64,000 nucleotides of DNA from Phytophthora colocasiae (GCA_018806915.1 JAGKQI010000031.1:434001-498000); one strand, 5' to 3'; numbered from the stretch's first letter, positions 1-8,932 are shown. The notes: generated by a model not told the origin, from the letters alone. Translations and numbers: made by a program.

Positions 1-2
1 CC

Positions 3-314
3 ATTTCCACGTATCGCAAATATGACGAGGGCGACCGCATTATTCTCGTTGGCACGACAAAGTGGTTTCTGCCAAGTGGTGGACTTGTGCTCCAAGATCA
101 CAGTTGGACTGTTATTTCGCCCACAGCTACTGCTGCAGGTGAAATGTGTGTGATGCGATACTGCTACAAACTTGAGATGGCTACGACATCGTCTGAAGAA
201 GCTGCTCAAGCTCAGCGACTGGTTTTTCGTGCTGTTTGTTCCAAAATGCGCAATCTTCACCAGGTGATGCAAGATAAACTGCTGAGCAATGGGATAGCTG
301 CTTTCAACACATAA
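3..314 (+). CDS. 3' end of a START/M96-like oomycete protein (partial)
   Basis: The reading frame is open from the window edge to a TAA at 312-314, so this is the C-terminal ~103 residues of a gene beginning outside the window. The pattern (YRKYDEGDRIILVGTTKW, then LPSGGLVLQDHSWTVISP, ending in a helical stretch LVFRAVCSKMRNLHQVMQ) resembles the end of the START-like lipid-binding fold of the large oomycete M96 mating-specific/START family. That family assignment is from recall of the pattern, not a search. No catalytic residues are expected in this fold. Function beyond possible lipid or ligand binding cannot be given. Confidence 0.55.
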   Translation: MSTYRKYDEGDRIILVGTTKWFLPSGGLVLQDHSWTVISPTATAAGEMCVMRYCYKLEMATTSSEEAAQAQRLVFRAVCSKMRNLHQVMQDKLLSNGIAAFNT

Positions 315-406
315 ACTGGATTGATACACGAACGATAGTTACTCTTACCTCAATGATAACGGTTCTAATGTGATGGCTAGTTTTCGTTGTTAGTCTTTAC
401 TGATGA

Positions 407-724
407 GAATACCATTGTGCAAGGACGACGTGTGTAACAGAAAGAAACTGTGTGGACGAACAACTCAGTCGAAAAAAAAACATCGAACAGCTTCAAGAAG
501 AGGTCCGAAAGCTTGAACAACGCCGTCTTGTACTCCTCTCGGGGCTTCCGACGACGACTATACCATGGCAAGTTGTATCGGATTATTTTTCACTCTTTCG
601 TTATGGACGTTTTGAATTTAGTATTCATTATTCTTCGGATCTGGTGACCCCACTCCTCAAAATGTTGGGAAACCTCAAAGATGATGCGTTTGTGCTTCAG
701 AACGCTCTCACCATCCATCAGTAA
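407..724 (+). pseudogene. Internally deleted oomycete bZIP transcription factor remnant
   Basis: The open frame has no ATG before the conserved part (the first in-frame start-like codon is GTG at 452). It encodes a leucine-zipper-like helix (KKNIEQLQEEVRKLEQRRL) followed directly by TTTIPWQVVSDYFSLFRYG. Then, with no intervening region, comes SDLVTPLLKMLGNL, a block that in oomycete bZIP proteins lies far downstream. The basic DNA-binding region and the central ~150 residues are missing. It ends near a strong GTAAGT donor-like site at 720, so a lost downstream exon is possible. The call rests on recalled family architecture; at 106 codons it cannot encode a full bZIP factor. Confidence 0.5.
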
Positions 725-830
725 GTGCCGAATGATAGTTGTGTTGGTAGGAACACGAAGAAAACCCTATAAAAAAATTCTTATTAACGTTGATAGAAGC
801 CTTAGTCGTAAAAGCTGATGGCTTTGTAGC

Positions 831-1689
831 CTACGCTTTGGATGCATATTGTTGCAGTAATAGCTGTCGGACCGATCCTGTCGCTTGTTTGGCAAGGTCT
901 TGCACCGTGGACCAATACTGGGACACAACACTAGTGGTTTTCTTCGTTGCAGTGGCAGTCCATTGCTTGGCAATCTCGACATTATCACCAGAATTTTCCA
1001 GCACTCGTTTAGCCAAACTGCACAAAAACATCCACGACTTTGTGCCCTTCACAGCGACAATCTGCAACGTTTCCGTCTGTCCCTGACTGATTGAGTCGTT
1101 AGACTCCACCACCCACGCTGGAACAATCGACTGGAGGCGATTCAAACTGTCGTTGGCGTCGTGGAGTTTGGCCAGGAGCATCTGCGTTTCAGTCACTTCA
1201 ATAGGTTGCAGTACAAACTGATACTCGGGCTTCCACACGATATCCGCCAGCGAGAACTTCATGATAAACTCAAGACGCATACGACCTTCACTCATCGTGA
1301 CAAGATCCACTTCAAAGTCCGAGTCTCGGTTAGAGTCTGTGCGTCCAAGACTTTTCTACAATATCGACAAGTATTAACTGTTTAACCTCGCAATTTAGTT
1401 GGTTGGGAGCTCAACGACTTACCGCCAGATAATCCATGACGACTGCGTGAGGCATCCCCACTCCCTTGAGGGCGAAGTCACTCACAGACGACACGGTGCA
1501 TTGCCTACCGGTTCACAGTTACTACCGCTGTACCATTGGGTTTAAACGAAAAGAGATATAATCTTACCACTGCTGCTTTGTGGTTTGCTGCTCCAGCCAA
1601 ATCTTCGCAGAAGACACTGCAAAGCGAAACACTGCACCTCGCTGGGAGCTGAACGTTGTCTTGCCCGTCGTTTCCGTCGTCTTCGCCAT
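831..1689 (-). CDS. Unknown three-exon protein, possible XRCC4-superfamily-like head plus coiled coil
   Basis: Minus-strand gene with exons 1689-1568, 1504-1423 and 1355-831. Both introns are short (63 and 67 bp) with good GTAAG donors and TAG acceptors. Splicing gives one 242-residue frame: codon phase is kept at W (TG|G) and after DYLA. The ATG at 1689 starts MAKTTETTGK; an upstream in-frame ATG at 1761 would add 24 residues. Residues ~15-120 alternate hydrophobic and polar (FRFAVSSAKIWLEQQ, W-Q-C-T-V, FEVDLVTMSEGRMRLEF), followed by a helical stretch from TETQMLLAKLHDANDSLNRL. This could be an XRCC4/SAS-6-type head domain with coiled coil, but that is only a shape argument. No function is assigned. 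Confidence 0.7.
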
Positions 1690-2021
1690 CGTTTTCTGTG
1701 CTTGAGTTCCAGTGGGAAAATGAACTCGAAAAACGATAGTCCCAAGAAGGTCAATAGCCATCTACGACTGTGACGAAAGAGTGTGTTGCCTAGGAACCTC
1801 GCCACTACCAAGAAATCTCGCGATAATATTCAACATCCCTTCAAGTTGAAGTGAGGGGCTACTATTGAGAGCATAATTATTATTTTTTGTTATAAACTTG
1901 CTTTTCAAGCTTTCATCAGGAACACTTGATGTTTGTATGCCAAGGCTAGTTCAGGATTCCGCCAGTATAAAAAAGGCAACTTGTGGACACGTTAGATGGG
2001 ACCGTGTGACTTGTAACTTGT
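1690..2021. other. Intergenic region between divergent genes
   Basis: This AT-rich stretch separates the minus-strand gene (start 1689) from the secreted peptide gene (start 2088). It should hold both promoters. Apart from the initiator-like element at 2022-2038, I see no repeat, RNA gene or convincing ORF. Confidence 0.5.
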
Positions 2022-2038
2022 GCTCATTTTCGCAAATT
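2022..2038 (+). promoter_or_regulatory. Oomycete core promoter (Inr + FPR)
   Basis: GCTCATTTTCGCAAATT matches the oomycete composite initiator and flanking promoter region (GCTCATTYYNCAWTTT). It lies 50 bp before the ATG at 2088, the usual 5'UTR length, and supports that short ORF as a real gene. Confidence 0.7.
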
Positions 2039-2087
2039 GAGCTCCTCAGTTCTGCATTCTCCCAAGCAGCCATCAGAATCAAACAGA

Positions 2088-2258
2088 ATGAACATCATCC
2101 AGTGCTTCGTCGTCATTGTATTGGCCTTTACTGCCACTTCAGTCGTTGCTGTCACTTCAGAGACCGGCGTCAAGGCCCGCCGCATGCTCGCAATGGGGGA
2201 CGAGTCCATTCTGCTCGCAAGGGGGTCATTTCGGAAACAAACGGAAGAAACCAGCTAA
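2088..2258 (+). CDS. Small secreted peptide, 56 residues
   Basis: The ATG at 2088 starts a typical signal peptide (MNIIQCFVVIVLAFTATSVVA) followed by a short, charged mature peptide that includes KARRMLAMGD and ends at a TAG or TAA-type stop at 2258. An ATG-less extension runs upstream in the same frame, but the core promoter at 2022-2038 places transcription start inside it, so 2088 is preferred. The mature part has about 35 residues, no cysteines and no RXLR-dEER. It may be a processed extracellular peptide or a truncated effector. Only 83 bp separate it from the next gene. No family recognised. Confidence 0.6.
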   Translation: MNIIQCFVVIVLAFTATSVVAVTSETGVKARRMLAMGDESILLARGSFRKQTEETS

Positions 2259-2341
2259 GACTTTCAATATATTTAACGGTTCATGGCTAAATTTACTTGT
2301 CATAAACGATTTATGTTGTTTTTTTTTTTGTATTCGTGAAA

Positions 2342-4285
2342 ATGCAGTCGTTGTCGGAGTTGAAAGATGCGTTGACTGTCCTGGGAGTATCGACAAGTAC
2401 CGGGAATTTACGAGGTGAAGCACGAAGAGATGAACTTGCTAGAAGGCTGCATCATGCGAAGCTGGCGAATGGTTCTATTGGGTTTAACCAAGGTGAAGAC
2501 GGTGGTGAAAAGGATACGAAACAGTTAGAGAAGTTGTCATTATCGGAACTTCGCAGTGCGTTGGAGTTGAGAAAGATTTCAACGCAAACAACAGGTTTAA
2601 AGGGGGAAGCGAGACGTCATGCTTTGATCCAGAGATTGATGAACTCATACAGTATCAACGAACATGCATGGACAGAAGTTAAGGCCACTAGTCGACTTGA
2701 CCAAGAGGAAGATGACGAGACCAAGTCGCAAAGCTCCAGTGTGTACTCAACCGCGACGGAATTTATATTTTACGATTCCAAGCGTGAAATCGCTGCCAAA
2801 TTTGAGCCAAAAGCTACTTCGTTGATGCCACAACTTTCCTTGACGGGGATGAAGCAGAAAGATCAACCACAGATCGGAAATAGTACCAGTGTGGAGCTTT
2901 TACAACGAGAACTGTTTGATCTACGGACACAACTGCATACTTCTCGTCAGGAACAGCAGCAAGTAGTGGATCAATCTCTGCGTAAAGCAGGGATCCAGTT
3001 GTCGCTGAGTGAAATTTCTGCCAAACTGCAAGCGCTAGAGAGAGAACATCGAAGACTGCAGGAAAATTACTTTGGGCACGAGTTGGTGACGTGTGAGGTG
3101 CTTTCTACCAACAATAATGACACAATTCTTCTCGAGTTGATCCAGGAAGACGCGTTGGTACTTGTTGAGAAGCGTCAGGAAGTGCTGAAACGATTGGCTA
3201 AAAGGACGAAAGAGGCGATGGCAGTGGCGAAATTTCACGCTGGAGAGATGGAAGGAGGGGTAACCAAGTCAGCGAGAGATGAAGAAGATAAATTACTTCG
3301 GCAGATTCATGAAATTGAAGTTTCATTAAGTTCTGCGTCGAGTGGAAGAGCATTGTCATCTTTCCAAAGGCGTTCATTAGTTGCTACCTCTTCAGAAAAG
3401 CCGGGTTTCATGCGTTGTCGATCTCTTTCTGAGGGTTTGCATGCGGATGTGTGGGATCGAATGGACTCTGAAGAACGTTTACAACTGTCAAATGAACTCC
3501 GCTCAGCTGCTTCCTTTCATATTCGACGTGATCGAGTATCTTTATCAACTGCTGAAGGCATCGGAGCTACACCAGCTGATAAACTAGGAATGAAGGCTCG
3601 ATTCTTGGAAAAGACCACTCGAAACCGGGATCAAGTACGTCAAGTCTATCTGAAAGCTCTGTCTTTTGATGAAAACCATGCAGAGAACCTCGGTAGTTAC
3701 GCGTTGTTCCTGTGCACAAGTGGCGAACCTGATGAAGCTCAAAGTTACTTTAAAAAAGCTCTCACTGCCGATCCGACAAATGCCAAAAATCTGGCGAATT
3801 ATGCAAATTTCCTACTACGAGAAAAACAAGATTATCCCAGAAGTGAAGAGTACTATAAGAGGGCTCTGGTGGTTGCACCCAAGGACGTCAATGTCATGGG
3901 GGGATACGCAGATTTACTTTCTGTTCGAGGAAAATTAGTGGAAGTTCGACGAATTTTGGAGAAAGCGCTCGCTGTATCTCCACTTCATATAAAGAACCAG
4001 TTGCGGTTGGCTCTGGTATTTGCTCGATTGGGGGAGAATGAACGTGCAGAGCGAGGCTTTGAGCGCTTGCTGGCTGGAATGAAGGAGAAATACTGCAGTG
4101 ATACGGAAGGACGTCGAAATTATACCGACATTTTGACAAAGTACGCTAATTTCCTGCATCAAAGCGGACAATGGATACGCGCGAAGCAACTGTACGACCA
4201 AGCTCTCACTCTAGACCCACAATGTCCATCTCTTCTACGAAAATTGTACGTACAGCTACGCTGGGAACTGAGAGCATTGAGCTAA
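2342..4285 (+). CDS. SAP-like repeat / coiled-coil / TPR protein
   Basis: Intronless frame of 647 residues from the ATG at 2342 (a GTG six bases upstream is less likely) to TAA at 4285. Two copies of a SAP-like helix-loop-helix repeat occur near residues 1-36 and 62-100, each ending GEARR..(L)..RL (LRGEARRDELARRL and LKGEARRHALIQRL). A long heptad-rich coiled coil follows at ~185-260. The C-terminal ~220 residues are tetratricopeptide repeats with typical spacing (A-L-F-L...G...A..Y..KAL..DP.NA). SAP-type repeats often bind nucleic acid and TPRs bind proteins, so a scaffold role is possible. There is no enzymatic motif and no signal peptide. The architecture is clear but the biological role is unknown. 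Confidence 0.85.
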   Translation: MQSLSELKDALTVLGVSTSTGNLRGEARRDELARRLHHAKLANGSIGFNQGEDGGEKDTKQLEKLSLSELRSALELRKISTQTTGLKGEARRHALIQRLMNSYSINEHAWTEVKATSRLDQEEDDETKSQSSSVYSTATEFIFYDSKREIAAKFEPKATSLMPQLSLTGMKQKDQPQIGNSTSVELLQRELFDLRTQLHTSRQEQQQVVDQSLRKAGIQLSLSEISAKLQALEREHRRLQENYFGHELVTCEVLSTNNNDTILLELIQEDALVLVEKRQEVLKRLAKRTKEAMAVAKFHAGEMEGGVTKSARDEEDKLLRQIHEIEVSLSSASSGRALSSFQRRSLVATSSEKPGFMRCRSLSEGLHADVWDRMDSEERLQLSNELRSAASFHIRRDRVSLSTAEGIGATPADKLGMKARFLEKTTRNRDQVRQVYLKALSFDENHAENLGSYALFLCTSGEPDEAQSYFKKALTADPTNAKNLANYANFLLREKQDYPRSEEYYKRALVVAPKDVNVMGGYADLLSVRGKLVEVRRILEKALAVSPLHIKNQLRLALVFARLGENERAERGFERLLAGMKEKYCSDTEGRRNYTDILTKYANFLHQSGQWIRAKQLYDQALTLDPQCPSLLRKLYVQLRWELRALS

Positions 4286-4859
4286 CAGATATACGGCACA
4301 GCTCCTGCTTTTTGCGTGATAGTAAACCTTTTCTGTCACCCAGGACTGAAGAACTGCCGTAGAAGTAGCCAACTTTCATATACGGAAACTTGGAACCAGG
4401 TAAGGCAGATCATTGATACAATTTCTTTTCCAACTCTAAGCCAAGTGTTAACAGCGAACACGATCCAGCGAGTCATTAGCTCTCTCCGATGTTGAAGTGC
4501 GATGGGGTGCCAAACACATCGCTCTACGGATGGTGAAATCTGCGCACAATCGCCTCCAATACTCATAACGTTGGTGATTATCATCCTCAATTGATTCGCT
4601 CCATCCTGAGATCTATCTCGGCTTCCTCAGCTATCTCGGCTGTCTGTTGTCACGTGAGCCAAGTATTAGAGAGCCGATCCCTCTTGTATTCAAGAACCAC
4701 CCTTTGACGAACCGTATTGAGCCATTTTAAACGTTTTTGAAGTACTCGTCTGCACTTCCAGCCGGTTTAGCAGCACGCGTCGGACACCAAGACGGAGACA
4801 CCAAGACGGATCTCCCTCCTCCAGTTCATAGACTTCGATTCCAAGTCTTACCAACAAGA
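4286..4859. other. Intergenic region with a short tandem duplication
   Basis: No gene is supported here. A 14-bp unit, GACACCAAGACGGA, is repeated exactly in tandem at 4783-4796 and 4797-4810, just upstream of the promoter of the next secreted-protein gene. The rest shows no recognisable element. Confidence 0.5.
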
Positions 4860-4876
4860 TCATTCCTCAATTCTCC
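4860..4876 (+). promoter_or_regulatory. Oomycete initiator-like core promoter
   Basis: TCATTCCTCAATTCTCC matches the initiator (TCATTYY) with a CAATTC flanking element. It lies 23 bp before the ATG at 4899. Confidence 0.5.
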
Positions 4877-4898
4877 TCCTACCTCCGAAACGATCAAG

Positions 4899-5306
4899 AT
4901 GAAGTTCTTCTCCACCCTCGCGCTCCTCGCCATCATCGCTCAGTGCACCGAAGGCCACCAAATGCTTCGCTCTGCGTCTACCAAGACTCTTGACTTGTCG
5001 ACACTCAGTGGATCCAGCTCCGACGTTGGATCTAAGAAGCACAAGCCGCGTGATGGTTCGTGGGACGGCAAGAAGCCTCCGCACCCTAAGGGTGGACGTC
5101 ACGGCCCTCGTCCGCCAAAGGGATCGTTCGACGGTAGCTTCCCTGGACCTCACGGCAAGTGGCCTGGATCCTTCGATGGCAGCTTCAAGGGCCATGGGAA
5201 GGATATTCCGTTCCCTGGTAAGGGCAAAGGCAAGGGCACGAAGAAGACGAGCAGCTCGGATGAGACGGAACAACAAACGACTCAGCAGGAAGATGGATCG
5301 GATTAA
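4899..5306 (+). CDS. Secreted LRS-motif family protein, Gly/Lys/Pro-rich (135 aa)
   Basis: The ATG at 4899 begins a clear signal peptide (MKFFSTLALLAIIAQCTEG). The mature N-terminus carries the cluster motif as HQMLRSASTKTLDLSTLS. The rest is low complexity: repeated GSFDGSF units alternating with basic PPKG/HGPRP segments, then a Ser/Thr/Gln/Asp-rich tail. The upstream in-frame extension from 4737 lies before the promoter and is not used. There are no cysteines and no catalytic motif. It is the most divergent plus-strand member of the seven-locus family between 4.9 and 11.6 kb. It is likely extracellular or wall-associated; the function is unknown. Confidence 0.75.
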   Translation: MKFFSTLALLAIIAQCTEGHQMLRSASTKTLDLSTLSGSSSDVGSKKHKPRDGSWDGKKPPHPKGGRHGPRPPKGSFDGSFPGPHGKWPGSFDGSFKGHGKDIPFPGKGKGKGTKKTSSSDETEQQTTQQEDGSD

Positions 5307-5506
5307 ACTGCTCTGACTGGGGTAACATTTCTATAGTGTCTGCATTGTGAGTAGATTCTTCTGGTTAGTTTGCATTTATCGACCTAACTGATGCATAAAC
5401 GGATTGACTTTCAAACTCAGGGTGTACTTGGTGTTACTTCTGAGGTGAACTACACTTACGCAAAGGACGCGATCACACCTAGACTACAACTTCGTCGAGT
5501 GTTGCC

Positions 5507-5794
5507 CTATTCGGGGGTCACTTCATCGCGCAGAGGCTCGTATCCTCCTCCATTTCTACCGACAATTACTGTTCCAGTTGCACTTCCGTCGCGAAGACGC
5601 CGGTTCCCCCCGCTACGTAGTGGTTGATTCGCCCCCACAGTGTTCACGTCGGGAACTGGAGGCTGCGTCGGGTTTGAGATCGTTGAGAAGTCGATAGCGT
5701 GGTGGTCGTTGGACCGCACAAAGTCAATTTGGGCAGTCGAACACGAATTTTGGAGGGCGATGACCGTGATGACGAGTATCGAGACGAACTTCAT
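5507..5794 (-). CDS. Secreted LRS/DFS-motif family protein (95 aa)
   Basis: The ATG at 5794 on the minus strand starts a signal peptide (MKFVSILVITVIALQNSCSTA) followed by DFVRSNDHHAIDFSTIS. This aligns with the family motif (K)LLRSGYDSPIDFSTI: the LRS part is altered to VRS and DFSTI is kept. The mature part is short and Pro/Gly/Arg-rich, with LRSGGNRRLRDG and a second EPLRDE, and ends at TAG 5507-5509. It diverges from the 4899 gene across a ~200-bp tail-to-tail interval (the two 3' ends face each other). The function is unknown. Confidence 0.65.
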   Translation of the reverse strand: MKFVSILVITVIALQNSCSTAQIDFVRSNDHHAIDFSTISNPTQPPVPDVNTVGANQPLRSGGNRRLRDGSATGTVIVGRNGGGYEPLRDEVTPE

Positions 5795-5990
5795 TATGAG
5801 ACGAAGGGTGGGGGAGCGCTGGACGTTCTTGATTCGGAAGCGGGAAAATGTTTTGTGACGTTCGATGAAGAAGCCCAGAGCAACAAACAGCTTTTTTTTT
5901 CGCGTGGCTTACAGCTCACGGATACCGATCAGACTCATAAGACACTCTAAGGACCATGTGTGATGACGACTATCCAAAGCATCAACTGCT

Positions 5991-6482
5991 TCATCTCCCT
6001 CCACTCGCTTCACTCGACCCTTGTGTAGTGGTGTTGGTTGTAGCAGTAGCACTAGCAGTACTCGGCTCCTTCCCTTTGGAGGTGGACGGCAGCAAGGTTT
6101 CACTGGTTGATGACTCTGTAGTAGTGTCCAGCAGATTCGAGATACTGCCGATACCAGTCGCACTACCAGTTGGAACGCTCAACGACGAGAGACCATTGAC
6201 TCCGGTCATGGACGTTAGCCCAGCGAGGCCACTACTTTCTGTCGTTAGCGACGCAAGGGAGTCTGTGCCGGTATTGGGCAAGATGGCAGACGTTCCACCG
6301 CTGGTCGGCAACAGACTGGTGATCGACGAGAGGGCCGCCGTACTGTCGCCGGCTGTGGGATCGTTGAGGGCAGAGAAGTCGAGATCGGAGCCGACACCCG
6401 TTCGTAGTAGCTTCCGTTCAGGAGCAGCTTGTGCGCAGTGGACAGCCGTTGCAATGAGTGCGATGGTGGAGAGAAGCTGCAT
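5991..6482 (-). CDS. Secreted RKLLR-DFS family protein, Ser/Thr/Gly-rich (163 aa)
   Basis: The ATG at 6482 begins the signal peptide MQLLSTIALIATAVHCAQA, then APERKLLRTGVGSDLDFSAL, the clearest form of the cluster motif. The mature region has repeated short units (LSSITSLL, LASLTTESSGLAGLTSMTG, GLSSLSVPTG) and a Ser/Thr-rich tail typical of heavily O-glycosylated extracellular proteins. It is the intact partner of the frameshifted copy at 8401 in the inverted duplication. Compared with that copy it lacks about 17 residues of internal repeat. It has no cysteines and no RXLR-dEER in the usual position. Its role is unknown. Confidence 0.75.
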   Translation of the reverse strand: MQLLSTIALIATAVHCAQAAPERKLLRTGVGSDLDFSALNDPTAGDSTAALSSITSLLPTSGGTSAILPNTGTDSLASLTTESSGLAGLTSMTGVNGLSSLSVPTGSATGIGSISNLLDTTTESSTSETLLPSTSKGKEPSTASATATTNTTTQGSSEASGGR

Positions 6483-6832
6483 GTTGTTGATGGGAGTGGT
6501 GAGCCAGGTTTGTTTTGTGGTCGACTAGGCGAATGGGATTATGATTCATCAGTATGGCGTTCTTGTCGGAAAACAGGAGGAGCTGTGACGCGGTGGTGAA
6601 AGGATACGGACATTGCGTGCTGTTAGCGTTAGGCATGATGAACTAAGTGTCCTTTGCAAGCGATAGCTTTTGAAAAGAAGAAGAACGTGGTGACTTAGCA
6701 GACGGTTGTTGGAGTTTGTGGCTTTTGTGTCGCTGTGCCAGGGGTTTTGTAACAAAACTTTTGTTGTTGTGCGGTTGGTAAAATCCTACGCTAGACATGG
6801 ATAGTCGATGGTAGTGGGACGAGTACTCAGGT
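6010..6832 (-). repeat. Left arm of an inverted duplication
   Basis: From about 6010 to 6832 this sequence is repeated in reverse at 8052-8932, covering a gene and its whole promoter. The 207-bp stretch 6549-6755 translates identically to 8128-8334, so non-coding identity is very high. The arms enclose a ~1.2-kb spacer that contains another family gene. Boundaries are by eye. Confidence 0.85.
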
Positions 6833-7170
6833 AGAAACCGCGATGAAGTGGGGGGTTACTACTGATAGATTGCAAAAGTTGTCCCTGCGAATACGATTCA
6901 GTATGTGTAAAGTTGACGTTGATAAGATCTAAGTACTTAATGATTCCGATAGACAATATCGTGTTGTGTCTTGGCACACCGCGTGCCTGATAATAGACAC
7001 TTCTCCAGTCCTACAATCCCGCATGTGTGTAGCAGTATGACTTTTACTTGGAAACCAAGCGGGAGAAGATATTCTCCACCATTTGCCTCCATGCTGGGAA
7101 CCTGATGTAGAACCACGGCAGAGTACGTGGAGGTTGGCGTACCTACCGAGATCTCCTTAAGCACTACAAC
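6833..7170. other. Spacer/upstream region of the 7212 gene
   Basis: This non-coding spacer lies inside the inverted duplication and upstream of the gene starting at 7212. I see no ORF or repeat of note before the core promoter at 7171. Confidence 0.4.
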
Positions 7171-7188
7171 TCATTTCCATTTTAATAC
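7171..7188 (+). promoter_or_regulatory. Oomycete core promoter (Inr + FPR)
   Basis: TCATTTCCATTTTAATAC is a strong match to the initiator TCATTYY followed by the CAWTTT flanking element. It lies 23 bp before the ATG at 7212. Confidence 0.65.
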
Positions 7189-7211
7189 GCGACCTTGCAC
7201 CTCCTTTCACG

Positions 7212-7862
7212 ATGAAGATTTTGCAACATCTTGCGTTCCTGACTCTGGTTATTCACTGCACACTCGCCACCTCAGAGAGGAAGCTGCTTCGGTCTGGCTA
7301 CGACAGCCCAGTCACCTTCTCCGATCTGCCAAGCTTGACAGAGGCCAACGCTGAGAAAGACAGCTCGAAGAAGGGTGGGATCCTGCCGAACACCAGCTCA
7401 CGACCAACGAATGAACTGGGCAAGGACATCCTTCCGACTGACCTGACGACGGTAGCCGGTGGACGCAGTGGATTGCAGTCACTGTCTGCCGGCAGCGGTT
7501 TAGAATCAAGCACAAACGGTGTAGCAAAAGGTGATAAGTTGCCGTCGTTACCGACTGGCAATGCAAGGGGGGTGCCACAAGGCCTCTCAGGTATCACGGA
7601 CAACGTCTCCGGGCTTTCTAATGGGCTGGCACTCTCGTCACGTGCTACCAATGGTGGGAAGCAGATGCTCAAGTCTAGTGTTAAAGAGAATAGATCGTTG
7701 GAGAGCCCTAAGAAGGGACTACGATCTCCGCAGCCGAAGAAGAACAGTGTGAAGAAAACTAACAAGAAAAGAGGTTCGGCAAAGAAGTCACACAAGCCGA
7801 ACGTCAAGCCGACACCAAAACCGGATCCGGAGAAGTCTCCTTTTCAGCACTCAGTAGAGTAG
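7212..7862 (+). CDS. Secreted RKLLR-DFS family protein with basic tail (216 aa)
   Basis: The ATG at 7212 starts signal peptide MKILQHLAFLTLVIHCTLA, then TSERKLLRSGYDSPVTFSDL, the family motif with DFS replaced by TFS. The central part is Ser/Gly/Leu-rich and resembles the 9280 paralogue (GVPQGLSGITDNVSGLSNGL). The C-terminal ~60 residues are strongly basic (SPKKGLRSPQPKKNSVKKTN, KKRGSAKKSHKP), unlike other members. The stop is TAG at 7862. The gene sits in the spacer of the inverted duplication. The basic tail might bind nucleic acid or anionic polysaccharide, which is inference only. Confidence 0.75.
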   Translation: MKILQHLAFLTLVIHCTLATSERKLLRSGYDSPVTFSDLPSLTEANAEKDSSKKGGILPNTSSRPTNELGKDILPTDLTTVAGGRSGLQSLSAGSGLESSTNGVAKGDKLPSLPTGNARGVPQGLSGITDNVSGLSNGLALSSRATNGGKQMLKSSVKENRSLESPKKGLRSPQPKKNSVKKTNKKRGSAKKSHKPNVKPTPKPDPEKSPFQHSVE

Positions 7863-8400
7863 AGTACAGGTATACGTTGTACGTATTGTGGGTTGGGAAA
7901 TACACCTTTGTTTTTGCCTTACGGATCGTTGAATGAAGATACAGTCACTCAAGGGGAAAGCTTTGTCGATCATGCTTTGCTAGCAGCACAGACAGTTGGC
8001 CAAAGCCTTCATGACTCGAATCCGTGACTACCCTAGAATGTTTTTCACCATTCTGGAGTACTCGTCCACTGCCATCGACTATCCATGTCTAGCGTAGGAT
8101 TTTACCAACCGCACAACAACAAAAGTTTTGTTACAAAACCCCTGGCACAGCGACACAAAAGCCACAAACTCCAACAACCGTCTGCTAAGTCACCACGTTC
8201 TTCTTCTTTTCAAAAGCTATCGCTTGCAAAGGACACTTAGTTCATCATGCCTAACGCTAACAGCACGCAATGTCCGTATCCTTTCACCACCGCGTCACAG
8301 CTCCTCCTGTTTTCCGACAAGAACGCCATACTGATGAATCATAATCCCATTCGCCTAGTCGACCACAAAACAAACCTGGCTCACCACTCCCATCAACAAC
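7863..8400. other. Intergenic region, mostly right-arm promoter sequence
   Basis: The first ~190 bp are unique. From about 8052 on it is the duplicated promoter region of the next gene. ORFs seen here (for example one starting with ATG at 8247) are incidental. Confidence 0.5.
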
Positions 8401-8932
8401 ATGCAGCTTCTCTCCACCATCGCACTCATTGCAACGGCTGTCCACTGCGCACAAGCTGCTCCTGAACGGAAGCTACTACGAACGGGTGTCGGCTCCGATC
8501 TCGACTTCTCTGCCCTCAACGATCCCACAGCCGGCGACAGTACGGCGGCCCTCTCGTCGATCACCAGTCTGTTGCCGACCAGCGGTGGAACGTCTGCCAT
8601 CTTGCCCAATACCGGTACAGACTCCCTTGCTTCGCTAACGACAGAAAGTAGTGGCCTCGCTGGGCTAACGTCCATAACCGGAGTCAATGGTCTCTCGTCA
8701 ATCGGTGGGTTGTCATCGTTGGGCGATTTGTCGTCGATCACCGGTGGCCTCTCGTCGTTGAGCGTTCCAACTGGTAGTGCGACTACGGGGACAGGTATCG
8801 GCAGTATCTCGAATCTGCTGGACACTAACTACTACAGAGTCCTCAACCAGCGCAACCTTGCTGCCGTCCACCTCCAAAGGGACTGCTAGTGCTACTGCTA
8901 CAACCAACACCACTACACAAGGGTCGAGTTAA
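8052..8932 (+). repeat. Right arm of an inverted duplication
   Basis: Reverse-complement copy of about 6010-6832. Differences from the left arm include an extra internal coding repeat (~8696-8760), a short insertion near 8785 and a 4-bp insertion near 8826. Confidence 0.85.
8401..8889 (+). pseudogene. Frameshifted copy of the RKLLR-DFS secreted protein
   Basis: The ATG at 8401 gives the same signal peptide and APERKLLRTGVGSDLDFSAL motif as the 6482 minus-strand gene. The copy has an additional repeat (GLSSIGGLSSLGDLSSITGG). Near 8826 a 4-bp ACTA duplication, compared with the left arm, shifts the frame, so the Ser/Thr tail is replaced by an unrelated 25-residue end at TAG 8889. Transcription could still yield a secreted product, since only the last quarter is altered, so it may be an allele-like variant rather than dead. 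Confidence 0.7.

Noticed and set aside
1898..2290. 130-codon ORF over the secreted peptide gene
   Set aside because: Non-ATG start, passes through the core promoter, Cys/His-rich by chance, no family resemblance.
4860..5276. 138-codon minus-strand ORF, Arg/Leu-rich
   Set aside because: Antisense shadow of the secreted gene at 4899; composition reflects its codon usage.
8247..8465. ATG-started ORF in the promoter and start of the 8401 gene
   Set aside because: It overlaps the signal peptide in another frame and is present in both arms only because the arms are duplicated.
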